From assembly GCA_964606055.1 (NCBI GenBank), contig CAZSFA010000100.1, forward strand, positions 1 to 10,657: a DNA stretch of 10,657 nucleotides. The letters are read 5' to 3'. The notes beneath the pieces were generated by a model. The model was not told the DNA's origin, ran no database searches, and saw only the letters and a list, made by a program, of their open reading frames with translations. This document shows positions 1-6,757 of this stretch, in pieces. The position numbers and the translations under genes are program-made. Numbering within the stretch: position 1 is the first letter of the stretch; each line of letters starts with the position of its first letter. This stretch comes from Roseitalea sp964606055. GTDB lineage: Bacteria; Pseudomonadota; Alphaproteobacteria; Rhizobiales; Rhizobiaceae.

Positions 1-788
1 CGCCGGGCGCGCGGCTGCTCGTTTTGACCCGTGACGGCGAATCGCCCGCCGAGATTGCCGGGCTGCTGCGCGATCGGGGCTATGGTGCCTCCAAACTCAC
101 TGTGTTGGCCGCGCTGGGCGGGCCTGATGAAGCGATCTTTGCGGGCACGGCCGATGCGCCGCCCGCCGATGTGCCCGATTTCCACACGGTTGCCGTCGAG
201 TGCGTCGCCGGCCCCGATGCGCTGATCTTGCCGCGCACGGGCTTGCCGGACAGCGCGTTCGAGCATGACGGCAAGATGACCAAGCGCACGCCCCGCGCGC
301 TGGCGCTGGCCAAGCTGGTGCCGTTGCGCGGGCAGGTGTTGTGGGACATCGGCGCCGGCTGCGGTTCGATCGGTGTCGAGTGGATGCGCGGCGCGCCCGA
401 AGCGCGCGCCATCGGCATCGAACCCAAGACCGAACGCCGTGTGATGGCGGCGCGCAACGCGCTGGCGCTTGGCACGCCCAAACTGACGCTGATCGAAGGC
501 ACTGCGCCCGACGCGCTCGACGGGCTCGAATCACCCGATGCCGTGTTCATCGGCGGTGGCCTGTCGGAGGCATCGATCGCCGCGTCGATGGCGGCGCTCA
601 AGCCGCATGGCAGGCTGGTCGCCCATGCGGTCACCCTGGAAAGCGAGGCGGTGTTGCTGGCAGCGTTTGCTGCGCACGCGGGCGAGTTGCAACGCATCGC
701 AGTCGAGATCGCCGCGCCCGTCGGGCCGTTTCACGGCTGGCGGCCGTCAATGCCGGTCACGCAATGGGCCTGGATCAAGCGGCCATGA
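1..788 (+). CDS. cobL: Precorrin-6B C5,15-methyltransferase (decarboxylating), 5'-truncated by window edge
   Basis: This is the C-terminal 261 codons of CobL, the fusion of a CbiE-like C-5 methyltransferase and a CbiT-like C-15 methyltransferase that also decarboxylates the C-12 acetate, turning precorrin-6B into precorrin-8 with SAM in the cytoplasm. The frame is open from position 3 and already reads family-like sequence (PGARLLVLTRDGESP), so the TTG at 24 is not the real start; the gene begins before the window. Full-length CobL proteins are about 400 residues, so roughly a third is missing. The visible part holds the end of the CbiE domain, then HDGKMTKRTPRAL (from codon 88) and the SAM-binding glycine motif DIGAGCGSIGVEW (from codon 115) of the CbiT domain. 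The stop TGA overlaps the ATG of cobI as ATGA, which suggests translational coupling. Identity is secure from both domains and the neighbours. Confidence 0.96.
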   Translation, partial: PGARLLVLTRDGESPAEIAGLLRDRGYGASKLTVLAALGGPDEAIFAGTADAPPADVPDFHTVAVECVAGPDALILPRTGLPDSAFEHDGKMTKRTPRALALAKLVPLRGQVLWDIGAGCGSIGVEWMRGAPEARAIGIEPKTERRVMAARNALALGTPKLTLIEGTAPDALDGLESPDAVFIGGGLSEASIAASMAALKPHGRLVAHAVTLESEAVLLAAFAAHAGELQRIAVEIAAPVGPFHGWRPSMPVTQWAWIKRP

Positions 789-1501
789 GCGCGGGCACGC
801 TTTACGGCGTCGGCGTCGGCCCGGGCGCGCCCGACCTGATCACCATGCGCGCACACCGGATCATCACGCAATCGCCGGTGATTGCCTGGCCAGCACCGGA
901 CACGGGCGACAGTTTCGCGCGCTCGATCGTTGCCGAACTCATCGGCACCGACACGATCGAGATCGCCATTCGCGTGCCGATGCGTGTCGAGCGTTTTCCG
1001 GCTGCCGAGGTCTATGACCATGCCGCCGGAGACATCGCAGCGCATTTGCAGGCCGGCCGCGACGTGGCGGTGCTGTGCGAGGGCGACCCGTTCTTCTACG
1101 GCTCGTTCATGTATCTGTTCGGAAGGCTGGCCGATCGTTTCCGCACGCAGATCGTGCCGGGCGTCTCGTCGCTGGTTGCGGCGGCCGGCGCGCTCGGCCA
1201 GCCGCTGGCGGCGCGCAATGCGGTCTTGACCGTGATCCCGGCGCCGCTCGACGATGCCCTGATCGCGCGGCACCTGGATACCTGTCAGGCGGCCGCGATC
1301 ATCAAGGTCGGCCGGCATCTGCCGCGCATCCGCGCGCTGCTCGACCGGCTGGGCCTGACCGATGCTGCGCTTTACGCCGAACGGGTCAGCCTCGAAACCG
1401 AGCGGCTCAGCCCGCTTGCGGATCTGCCCGACGCGACCGCACCCTATTTCTCGATCATCCTCGTCCAGAAGGACGCCGAAGCCCTGGTGGTGCGATCGTG
1501 A
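785..1501 (+). CDS. cobI: Precorrin-2 C20-methyltransferase
   Basis: CobI (CbiL family) transfers a methyl group from SAM to C-20 of precorrin-2, giving precorrin-3A, the first step that commits the tetrapyrrole to corrin. The 238-residue protein has the usual size and the tetrapyrrole-methylase landmarks in order: the N-terminal glycine-rich loop GVGVGPGAPDLIT (residues 8-20), CEGDPFFYGSF (98-108) and VPGVSS (124-129). The ATG at 785 is chosen because it sits immediately before the glycine loop and overlaps the cobL stop by four bases; an upstream extension of the open frame runs through cobL in another frame and is not family-like. Its stop overlaps the GTG of the next gene as GTGA. Whether the natural substrate carries cobalt (CbiL) or not (CobI) cannot be read from the sequence; the symbol follows the neighbours. 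Confidence 0.96.
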   Translation: MSAGTLYGVGVGPGAPDLITMRAHRIITQSPVIAWPAPDTGDSFARSIVAELIGTDTIEIAIRVPMRVERFPAAEVYDHAAGDIAAHLQAGRDVAVLCEGDPFFYGSFMYLFGRLADRFRTQIVPGVSSLVAAAGALGQPLAARNAVLTVIPAPLDDALIARHLDTCQAAAIIKVGRHLPRIRALLDRLGLTDAALYAERVSLETERLSPLADLPDATAPYFSIILVQKDAEALVVRS

Positions 1502-3312
1502 ACGCGCCGGCCATCATCGTCCTGTCGCCGTCGGCGCTGCCGGCTGCGCGCCAGATCGGCTCGGCGACAGGTGGAACGATCCACGGCGCGGCGCGGCGTG
1601 TGCCGCAGTCCGAGGCTGATCGGCAGTTCACCGATGCCGGCGATCATCTGCGCGCGCTGTTCGCCGATGGCACGCCGATTGTCGCGATCATGGCGGCCGG
1701 TGCGGTGATCCGGCTTTTGGCGCCAGCCCTCGCCGGCAAAGCCGCCGAACCGCCGGTGATCGCAGTTGCCGAGGACGGCAGCGCCGTCGTGCCGCTGCTG
1801 GGCGGGCATCGCGGTGCGAACGATCTGGCGCGCGTGGTCGCCGCCGCGCTCGATTGCGACCCGGCCATCACCACGGCCGGCGATCTGCGCTTCGGTGTCG
1901 CGCTGGATGCGCCGCCCGAGGGCTACACGCTTGCCAACCATGCCGATGCCAAACCGTTCATGGCCGATCTGGTCGCCGGCGCGCCGGTGCGGCTTGAGGG
2001 CGATGCGCCATGGCTGAGCGGCTCCGATCTCACCTTCGCCGACGATGCCGGCCATCGCCTCGTGGCAACCGAGGCACCAGCCGACGGCAGCGCCAGGACG
2101 CTGGTCTATCATCGGCGCGTGCTGGCGCTCGGCATGGGCTGCGAGCGCGGCTGCGATCCGGCGGAAGCCATCGATCTCGCCGAGCGGGCGCTGGCGGATG
2201 CGGGTTTGGCGCCGGAAGCCGTGGGCGTCGTCGTCTCGCTCGATCTGAAGGCGGACGAACCGGCCGTCCATGCTGTTGCCGAGCGCTTTGGCGTGCCGGC
2301 GCGGTTTTTCGATGCCGCGACGCTTGAGGCCGAGACGCCGCGCCTCGCCAATCCGTCGGACATCGTTTTCGCCGAGGTGGGCTGTCATGGCGTGGCCGAG
2401 GGCGCGGCGCTGGCCGCCGCCGGAGCGGAAGGGGCGCTGATCGTTGAAAAGCGCAAGTCGGCGCGCGCCACATGCGCCATTGCCCGCGCGGCCGAACCGT
2501 TTGTCGCGGCCCGCCTGCCGGGCCGCGCGCGCGGCAGCCTTTCGGTCGTCGGGATCGGTCCGGGGTCGCACGAGTGGCGATCGCCGCAGGCAACCGCGAT
2601 GATCGCGCGCGCGACCGACCTTGTCGGCTACTCGCTCTATCTCGATCTGGTCGGTTCGCTCGCCGGCGGCAAGACCCGCCATGATTTTGATCTCGGCCGC
2701 GAGGAGGATCGCGTGCGCCATGCGATGGAACTGGCGGGGCAGGGGCGCGATGTCGCGCTGGTCTGCTCGGGCGATGCTGGCATCTATGCGATGGCGACGC
2801 TGGTCTACGAACTCATCGATCAGGGCACGTTGAGCGAACCCGCGCGGCGGATCGCAATCGCCGTCGCGCCGGGCATTTCGGCGTTGCAGGCGGCTGCGGC
2901 CCGTGCCGGCGCGCCGCTTGGGCATGATTTCTGTGCGATTTCGCTGTCCGATCTGCTCACGCCCTGGGCCGACATTCAGCGCCGGGTGCGCGCGGCGGGC
3001 GAGGGCGATTTCGTCGTCGCCTTCTACAATCCCGTGTCGAAGCGTCGGCGGACCCAGCTGGCATGGGCGCGCGAGGAGTTGCTCGCCCATCGCCCGGCGG
3101 ACACGCCGGTGATGCTGGCCAGCAATCTGGGCCGTGACGGCGAAGCGCTGCGCATCGTGCCGCTTGGCGCCTTGTTGGTCGATGACGTCGACATGCTGAC
3201 GGTGGTGATCGTCGGTTCATCGGACACGCGTACGGTCGCCACCGGCGACGGCCGGACCTGGGTCTACACGCCACGCGGCTATGCGGGAAAGTCCAGGGGG
3301 AGCCCGACATGA
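1498..3312 (+). CDS. cobJ: CbiG/CobE - CobJ fusion: cobalt-precorrin-5A hydrolase-like domain plus precorrin-3B C17-methyltransferase
   Basis: A 604-residue two-part protein. Residues 1 to about 345 are CbiG-like. The N-terminal and middle part has GAVIRLLAP (68-76) and LLGGHRGANDLA (100-111). The CobE/CbiG C-terminal domain follows from about 206, with ALGMGCERGCDP, EVGCHGVAE (293-301) and RKSARATCAIARA (319-331). Residues about 347-604 are the tetrapyrrole methylase CobJ/CbiH: SVVGIGPGS (349-357), CSGDAGIYAM (423-432), APGISALQAAAARAG (457-471), GHDFCAISLSDLLTPW (475-490) and YNPVSKRRR (510-518). CobJ/CbiH methylates C-17 and drives ring contraction; CbiG opens the resulting delta-lactone and releases a two-carbon fragment in the anaerobic route. 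The start is GTG at 1498, overlapping the cobI stop by four bases, with no clear Shine-Dalgarno sequence, so reinitiation after cobI is likely. The fusion is a known arrangement in some proteobacteria. Which half-reactions run in this organism is not decidable from sequence. Confidence 0.95.
   Translation: MNAPAIIVLSPSALPAARQIGSATGGTIHGAARRVPQSEADRQFTDAGDHLRALFADGTPIVAIMAAGAVIRLLAPALAGKAAEPPVIAVAEDGSAVVPLLGGHRGANDLARVVAAALDCDPAITTAGDLRFGVALDAPPEGYTLANHADAKPFMADLVAGAPVRLEGDAPWLSGSDLTFADDAGHRLVATEAPADGSARTLVYHRRVLALGMGCERGCDPAEAIDLAERALADAGLAPEAVGVVVSLDLKADEPAVHAVAERFGVPARFFDAATLEAETPRLANPSDIVFAEVGCHGVAEGAALAAAGAEGALIVEKRKSARATCAIARAAEPFVAARLPGRARGSLSVVGIGPGSHEWRSPQATAMIARATDLVGYSLYLDLVGSLAGGKTRHDFDLGREEDRVRHAMELAGQGRDVALVCSGDAGIYAMATLVYELIDQGTLSEPARRIAIAVAPGISALQAAAARAGAPLGHDFCAISLSDLLTPWADIQRRVRAAGEGDFVVAFYNPVSKRRRTQLAWAREELLAHRPADTPVMLASNLGRDGEALRIVPLGALLVDDVDMLTVVIVGSSDTRTVATGDGRTWVYTPRGYAGKSRGSPT
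3295..3302 (+). promoter_or_regulatory. Strong Shine-Dalgarno site for cobM
   Basis: AGGGGGAG lies inside the last codons of the cbiG-cobJ gene, six bases before the ATG at 3309. It is the clearest ribosome binding site of the + strand block cobL-cobI-cobJ-cobM and supports the chosen cobM start even though the two genes overlap by four bases. Confidence 0.7.
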
Positions 3313-4085
3313 CTGTCCACTTCATCGGCGCCGGACCGGGCGCCGCCGATCTGATCACCGTGCGCGGGCTCAGGCTCATCGAGCGCTGTCCGGTGTGTCT
3401 TTATGCCGGTTCGCTGGTGCCGCCCGAGGTCGTCGCCGCCGCGCCCGAGGGTGCGCGGGTGATCGACACCGCGCCGATGCATCTTGACGCGATCATCGCC
3501 GAGATCGAGGCGGCGCACGCCGCGGACCTCGATGTCGCGCGCGTGCATTCGGGCGACCCGTCGATCTATGGCGCGATCGCCGAGCAGATGCGGCGATTGG
3601 ATGATTTGGGCATCGCCTATGACGTCGTGCCCGGCGTTCCGGCCTTCGCCGCCGCAGCAGCAGCGCTGAAGACCGAGCTGACCCTGCCCGAGATCGCGCA
3701 GACCGTGATCGTCACCCGCACGTCGGGCAAGGCATCCGCCATGCCCGATGGCGAGGAACTGGAGACGCTGGGCCGGTCGGGCGCGACGCTGGCGATCCAC
3801 CTGTCGATCCGCAATCTCGACCACATCCGCCGGGCGCTCGAACCGCATTATGGCGCCGACTGCCCGGTCATCATCGCCTATCGCGCGACATGGCCGGACG
3901 AGAAGTACATCCGAACGACACTGGCCGACATGAAGGCGCAGGTGCGGGCGGAAAAGATCACCCGCACGGCGCTGGTGCTGGTCGGGCCGGTGTTCGGCGC
4001 GGCCGAGTTCCGCGACAGCGCGCTTTACGATGCCGGGTTCAGCCATGTCCTGCGTAACGCCGGCAAGAAACGTGTCAGCGGGTGA
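3309..4085 (+). CDS. cobM: Precorrin-4 C11-methyltransferase
   Basis: CobM (CbiF family) methylates C-11 of precorrin-4 to give precorrin-5, using SAM. The 258-residue product matches the family length and shows the methylase landmarks: FIGAGPGAADLIT (5-17), HSGDPSIYG (80-88) and VPGVPAF (107-113), followed by the family stretch TLPEIAQTVIVTRTSGKAS and, further on, AYRATWPDEK. The ATG at 3309 is preceded by a good Shine-Dalgarno sequence and overlaps the cbiG-cobJ stop by four bases. It is the last gene of the first + strand block: its final 11 bases overlap the 3' end of cobK on the opposite strand, so the two stop codons lie inside each other's reading frames and there is no room for a terminator between them. 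Confidence 0.96.
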   Translation: MTVHFIGAGPGAADLITVRGLRLIERCPVCLYAGSLVPPEVVAAAPEGARVIDTAPMHLDAIIAEIEAAHAADLDVARVHSGDPSIYGAIAEQMRRLDDLGIAYDVVPGVPAFAAAAAALKTELTLPEIAQTVIVTRTSGKASAMPDGEELETLGRSGATLAIHLSIRNLDHIRRALEPHYGADCPVIIAYRATWPDEKYIRTTLADMKAQVRAEKITRTALVLVGPVFGAAEFRDSALYDAGFSHVLRNAGKKRVSG

Positions 4086-4749
4086 TCATGATCACCGTGA
4101 TGCCGAGCGTCCGCGCCGCTTCGATCTTGCCATAGCCGCGCGCGCCGCCCGCATTGCGCGCGACGACATGGGTGACGGCATGGGCGCGCATGAGATCGGC
4201 TTCCGCCACGCTCGTCGCGGCCGGCTTGCCGATGACCAGCGTGTGACGGGCAAACGGCAATGGCGCGGCCGGCGGGTCCACCATGCGGACGATGAAATGG
4301 ACGTCGGCGCGGGTGACGAACGGGGCCAGATGCTGGCTGCCGAGCGCGAGCAGGACACTGGCGCCGGGGGCGATCGCCCGCGCGGCGTCGGCTTCGCCCG
4401 CGACCTCGATCCATTGATCGCCGGGACGGCGCGACCAAGGGGGACGGCTGCGCACCTCGAAGCTCACGCCGGTCGTTGCGGCGGCGGCACGCGCATTGGC
4501 CGAGATTTGGCGTGCGAAGGGGTGAGTGGCATCGATCAGCGTGTCGACGCCTTCCTCGCCGATGTAGCGCGCCAGCCCGTCGGCGCCGCCGAACCCGCCG
4601 ACGCGCAGCTCTCCGGCCACCGGTTCGGGCGATCGCGTGCGCCCGGCGAGCGAGGTGATCACCCGCGCATCGGGATGGCGCGCGACCAGTTCGGTGGCAA
4701 GGTCGGCCGCCTCGCGCGTGCCGCCCAGGATGAGCACGGTCCTGGTCAT
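4075..4749 (-). CDS. cobK: Precorrin-6A reductase
   Basis: CobK (CbiJ family) reduces the macrocycle double bond of precorrin-6A with NADPH, giving precorrin-6B, the substrate of CobL. The 224-residue protein starts with a dinucleotide-binding-type segment VLILGGTREAADLA (residues 5-18) and carries the family hallmark DATHPFA (73-79), with a C-terminal VVARNAGGARGYGKI stretch. Length is slightly below the usual 240-260 but no motif is missing. It is the second gene of a - strand pair; its ATG (4747-4749) overlaps the cbiD stop by four bases, without an obvious Shine-Dalgarno sequence, so coupling to cbiD translation is probable. At its 3' end it overlaps cobM convergently by 11 bases. Confidence 0.95.
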   Translation of the reverse strand: MTRTVLILGGTREAADLATELVARHPDARVITSLAGRTRSPEPVAGELRVGGFGGADGLARYIGEEGVDTLIDATHPFARQISANARAAAATTGVSFEVRSRPPWSRRPGDQWIEVAGEADAARAIAPGASVLLALGSQHLAPFVTRADVHFIVRMVDPPAAPLPFARHTLVIGKPAATSVAEADLMRAHAVTHVVARNAGGARGYGKIEAARTLGITVIMITR

Positions 4750-5873
4750 GCAAAGCCCGTACGCGCGATGACGGTGCCGGCGCGATCAACGATCATGCAT
4801 TCGGCCGCGACCGGCGCGCCGCGCAGCGTCTCCTTGATCACGGTCAGGGCACGGGCCGCGATGTCGGTCGCCATGTCGATGTCCGATGCGCGAGTCATCT
4901 CAAGCACATGGCCGGCGGTGTTCGCAGATTGAATCCGGTCGATCATGTCTTCGTTCGCGCCCCTTGCGGCCGCGATCCCGGCCAGAAAGGCCATGTCGAC
5001 CTGGCTGCGCGCCGAATGCAGGTCGAGCGCGCCCTGTGCCAGCTTGGTGATCTTGGCGAAGCCGCCCGCGATCGTCAGCTTTGGCAGCGGGTGGGCGCGC
5101 AGGTATTTGAGCAGCCCGCCCGCGAAATCGCCCATGTCGAGCAGCGCGATTTCGGGCAGGTCGTAGATCGCCCGGGCCGCGTCTTCCGATGTCGAGCCGG
5201 TGGCGCCGATCACATGCGGCAGGCCGGCGGCGCGGGCCACGTCGATGCCGCGATGGATGGAGTGAATCCATGCCGCGCAGGAGAACGGGTGCACGATGCC
5301 GGTCGTGCCAAGGATCGATATCCCGCCGACGATGCCAAGCCGTGGGTTCCATGTCCTGGTTGCGATTTCGGCGCCACCGGGCACTGTGATGGTGATGGCG
5401 ATGTCGGCCGCCACGCCATGCGCCGCGCAGAGGTCGGTGACGACATCGGCCATCATCGCGCGGGGCACCGGGTTGATCGCCGCCTGACCCGGTGCGACCG
5501 GCAGGCCGGCCATGGTAACGGTTCCGACGCCGTCGCCGGCATGAAAGGTCAGGCCGCCGCCCGGTGCGCCGCGTGCAACCCGCGCAATGATCATCGCTCC
5601 GTGCGTCACATCGGGGTCATCGCCCGCATCCTTGACGATGCCGGCCTCGGCAAAACCATCGCCAAGTGCCTCATGGGCCAGCGCAAAGGCCGGTGTTTCG
5701 CCCTTGGGCAGGGTAATTGTCACCGGATCGGGAACATCGCCGGTCAGCAGGGCCGTCAGCGCGGCCTTTGTGGCGGCGGTGGCGCACGCGCCGGTTGTCC
5801 AGCCGCGCCTGAGCGGCCCGGCAGGCTTGCGCGCCGCAGCGTCGGTTTTTTCGCCCATTGGCCGATCGGTCAT
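4746..5873 (-). CDS. cbiD: Cobalt-precorrin-5B C1-methyltransferase CbiD
   Basis: CbiD is the SAM-dependent C-1 methyltransferase of the anaerobic-type pathway; it replaces the unrelated CobF in several proteobacteria that otherwise carry cob-style genes. The 375-residue protein has the family landmarks RRGWTTGACATAA (22-34), HAGDGVGTVTMAGLPV (111-126), INPVPRAM (133-140) and NPRLGIVGGISILGTTGIV (176-194). I place the start at ATG 5871-5873 (MTDRPMGEK), leaving about 20 residues before the conserved core. A GTG at 5910-5912 would add 13 residues and overlap cobA head to head. Neither start has a convincing Shine-Dalgarno sequence. A TATAAG box at 5885-5880 on this strand is spaced so that transcription could begin at about the A of the ATG, which would give a leaderless message (inference). 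The stop overlaps the cobK start as ATGA. Presence of CbiD predicts that a cobF gene is absent elsewhere. Confidence 0.95.
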   Translation of the reverse strand: MTDRPMGEKTDAAARKPAGPLRRGWTTGACATAATKAALTALLTGDVPDPVTITLPKGETPAFALAHEALGDGFAEAGIVKDAGDDPDVTHGAMIIARVARGAPGGGLTFHAGDGVGTVTMAGLPVAPGQAAINPVPRAMMADVVTDLCAAHGVAADIAITITVPGGAEIATRTWNPRLGIVGGISILGTTGIVHPFSCAAWIHSIHRGIDVARAAGLPHVIGATGSTSEDAARAIYDLPEIALLDMGDFAGGLLKYLRAHPLPKLTIAGGFAKITKLAQGALDLHSARSQVDMAFLAGIAAARGANEDMIDRIQSANTAGHVLEMTRASDIDMATDIAARALTVIKETLRGAPVAAECMIVDRAGTVIARTGFA

Positions 5874-5908
5874 TGCTGACTTATAGGTGAGGGGTGATGG
5901 CAGACAAA
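5858..5908. promoter_or_regulatory. Candidate overlapping divergent promoters between cbiD and cobA
   Basis: Only 23 bases (5874-5896) separate the divergent starts of cbiD and cobA, and they contain the single AT-rich spot of the neighbourhood, CTTATAGG. Toward cbiD (- strand) the boxes TTGTCT (5907-5902), a 16-base spacer and TATAAG (5885-5880) resemble a sigma-70 promoter. Toward cobA (+ strand) TTGGCC (5858-5863), an 18-base spacer and TATAGG (5882-5887) are a weaker match. Both would share the TATA core and put the -35 boxes inside the opposite gene. This is pattern matching by eye. For cobA it conflicts with the Shine-Dalgarno at 5885-5892, which requires an upstream transcript start, so the cobA promoter may instead lie inside cbiD. 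Confidence 0.3.
5885..5892 (+). promoter_or_regulatory. Shine-Dalgarno site for cobA
   Basis: AGGTGAGG precedes the ATG at 5897 with about six bases from the AGGTGA core. This decides the cobA start in favour of ATG 5897 over the GTG at 5894, which would be too close to the site. It also means the cobA message must begin upstream of 5885, within or very near the cbiD coding region. Confidence 0.65.
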
Positions 5909-6757
5909 GCACACAGACTTGGCGTGGTAACGCCCCTTCCGGAGTTCACGCCCGGCCATGTGTGGCTGGTGGGGGCGGGTCCCGGCGATCCGGGGCTTTT
6001 GACGCGGCTCGCCGAGCACGCGCTCGCCCACGCCGATGTGATCGTGCACGACGCACTGGTCGATGCGGCCTGCCTTGCGCTGGCCCGGCCCGGCGCGCAA
6101 CGCGAATATGCCGGCAAGCGCGGCGGCAAGCCCTCGCCCAATCAGCGCGACATTTCGTTGCGCCTTGTCGAACTGGCGCGGCAAGACAAGCGCGTTCTGC
6201 GGCTGAAGGGCGGCGATCCATTCGTTTTCGGTCGCGGAGCCGAAGAGGCGCTGACGCTGGTTGCCCATGACATCGCCTTCCGCATCGTGCCCGGCGTGAC
6301 GGCCGGGATCGGCGGCCTTGCCTATGCCGGCATTCCGGCGACGCACCGCGACACCAACCATGCGGTGACGTTCCTGACCGGCCATGATTCGAGCGGCCTT
6401 GTGCCCGACGCCATCGACTGGAACCATGTTTCGCACGGTGCGCCGGTCATCGTCATGTACATGGCCATGAAGCACATCGGCGCGATCGCAGCGCGTTTGA
6501 TTGAAGCGGGGCGGCCGGCGTCCGAACCGGTCGCCTTCGTATGCCACGCGGCAACCGACCGACAGCAGGTGCTGGAAACCACGCTGGGCGCGGCCGAACG
6601 CGATGTCGCAGCATCCGGCCTTGCGCCGCCGGCCATCGTCGTCGTCGGCGATGTGGTGCGGTTGCGCGCCGGGCTCGACTGGCTGGGTGCACTCACCGAA
6701 GGCCGCGCGCTCGATGCCGATCCGCTTGGCGCCAAGCTGCGCGATCGCGCCGGATGA
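5897..6757 (+). CDS. cobA: Uroporphyrinogen-III C-methyltransferase (SUMT)
   Basis: SUMT methylates C-2 and C-7 of uroporphyrinogen III with two SAM, giving precorrin-2, the entry point to B12 and siroheme. The 286-residue protein is the single-domain type: it lacks the dehydrogenase/ferrochelatase part of CysG. That, with its place in the cob cluster, suggests a dedicated B12 enzyme. Landmarks are VGAGPGDPGLL (25-35), the segment around YAGKRGG, RLKGGDPFVFGRGAEEA (102-118), PGVTAG (132-137) with AGIPATHR just after, and the C-terminal APPAIVVVGDVV. The first 20 or so residues before HVWLVGAG are a non-conserved leader. ATG 5897 is chosen for its Shine-Dalgarno sequence. Its stop overlaps the cobB start by four bases. 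It heads the + strand block cobA-cobB-cobC-cobD and is divergent from cbiD. Confidence 0.96.
   Translation: MADKAHRLGVVTPLPEFTPGHVWLVGAGPGDPGLLTRLAEHALAHADVIVHDALVDAACLALARPGAQREYAGKRGGKPSPNQRDISLRLVELARQDKRVLRLKGGDPFVFGRGAEEALTLVAHDIAFRIVPGVTAGIGGLAYAGIPATHRDTNHAVTFLTGHDSSGLVPDAIDWNHVSHGAPVIVMYMAMKHIGAIAARLIEAGRPASEPVAFVCHAATDRQQVLETTLGAAERDVAASGLAPPAIVVVGDVVRLRAGLDWLGALTEGRALDADPLGAKLRDRAG

Noticed and set aside
24..788. TTG at 24 as the start of cobL
   Set aside because: The frame is open and family-like upstream to position 3, and the CbiE domain is incomplete, so the gene is cut by the window edge and this TTG is internal.
1444..3090. 548-codon open frame on the - strand inside cbiG-cobJ
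   Set aside because: It mirrors the codon pattern of the real gene, is low in recognisable motifs and rich in R, D and H, and is a shadow frame.
4908..5879. 323-codon open frame on the + strand opposite cbiD
   Set aside because: It is antisense to a complete CbiD with all family motifs; its translation has no recognisable domain.
5871..5912. Upstream GTG start for cbiD at 5910-5912
   Set aside because: It would add 13 residues (VLCLPSPLTYKSA) without family similarity and overlap cobA head to head, with no Shine-Dalgarno sequence; ATG 5871-5873 is preferred, though not proven.
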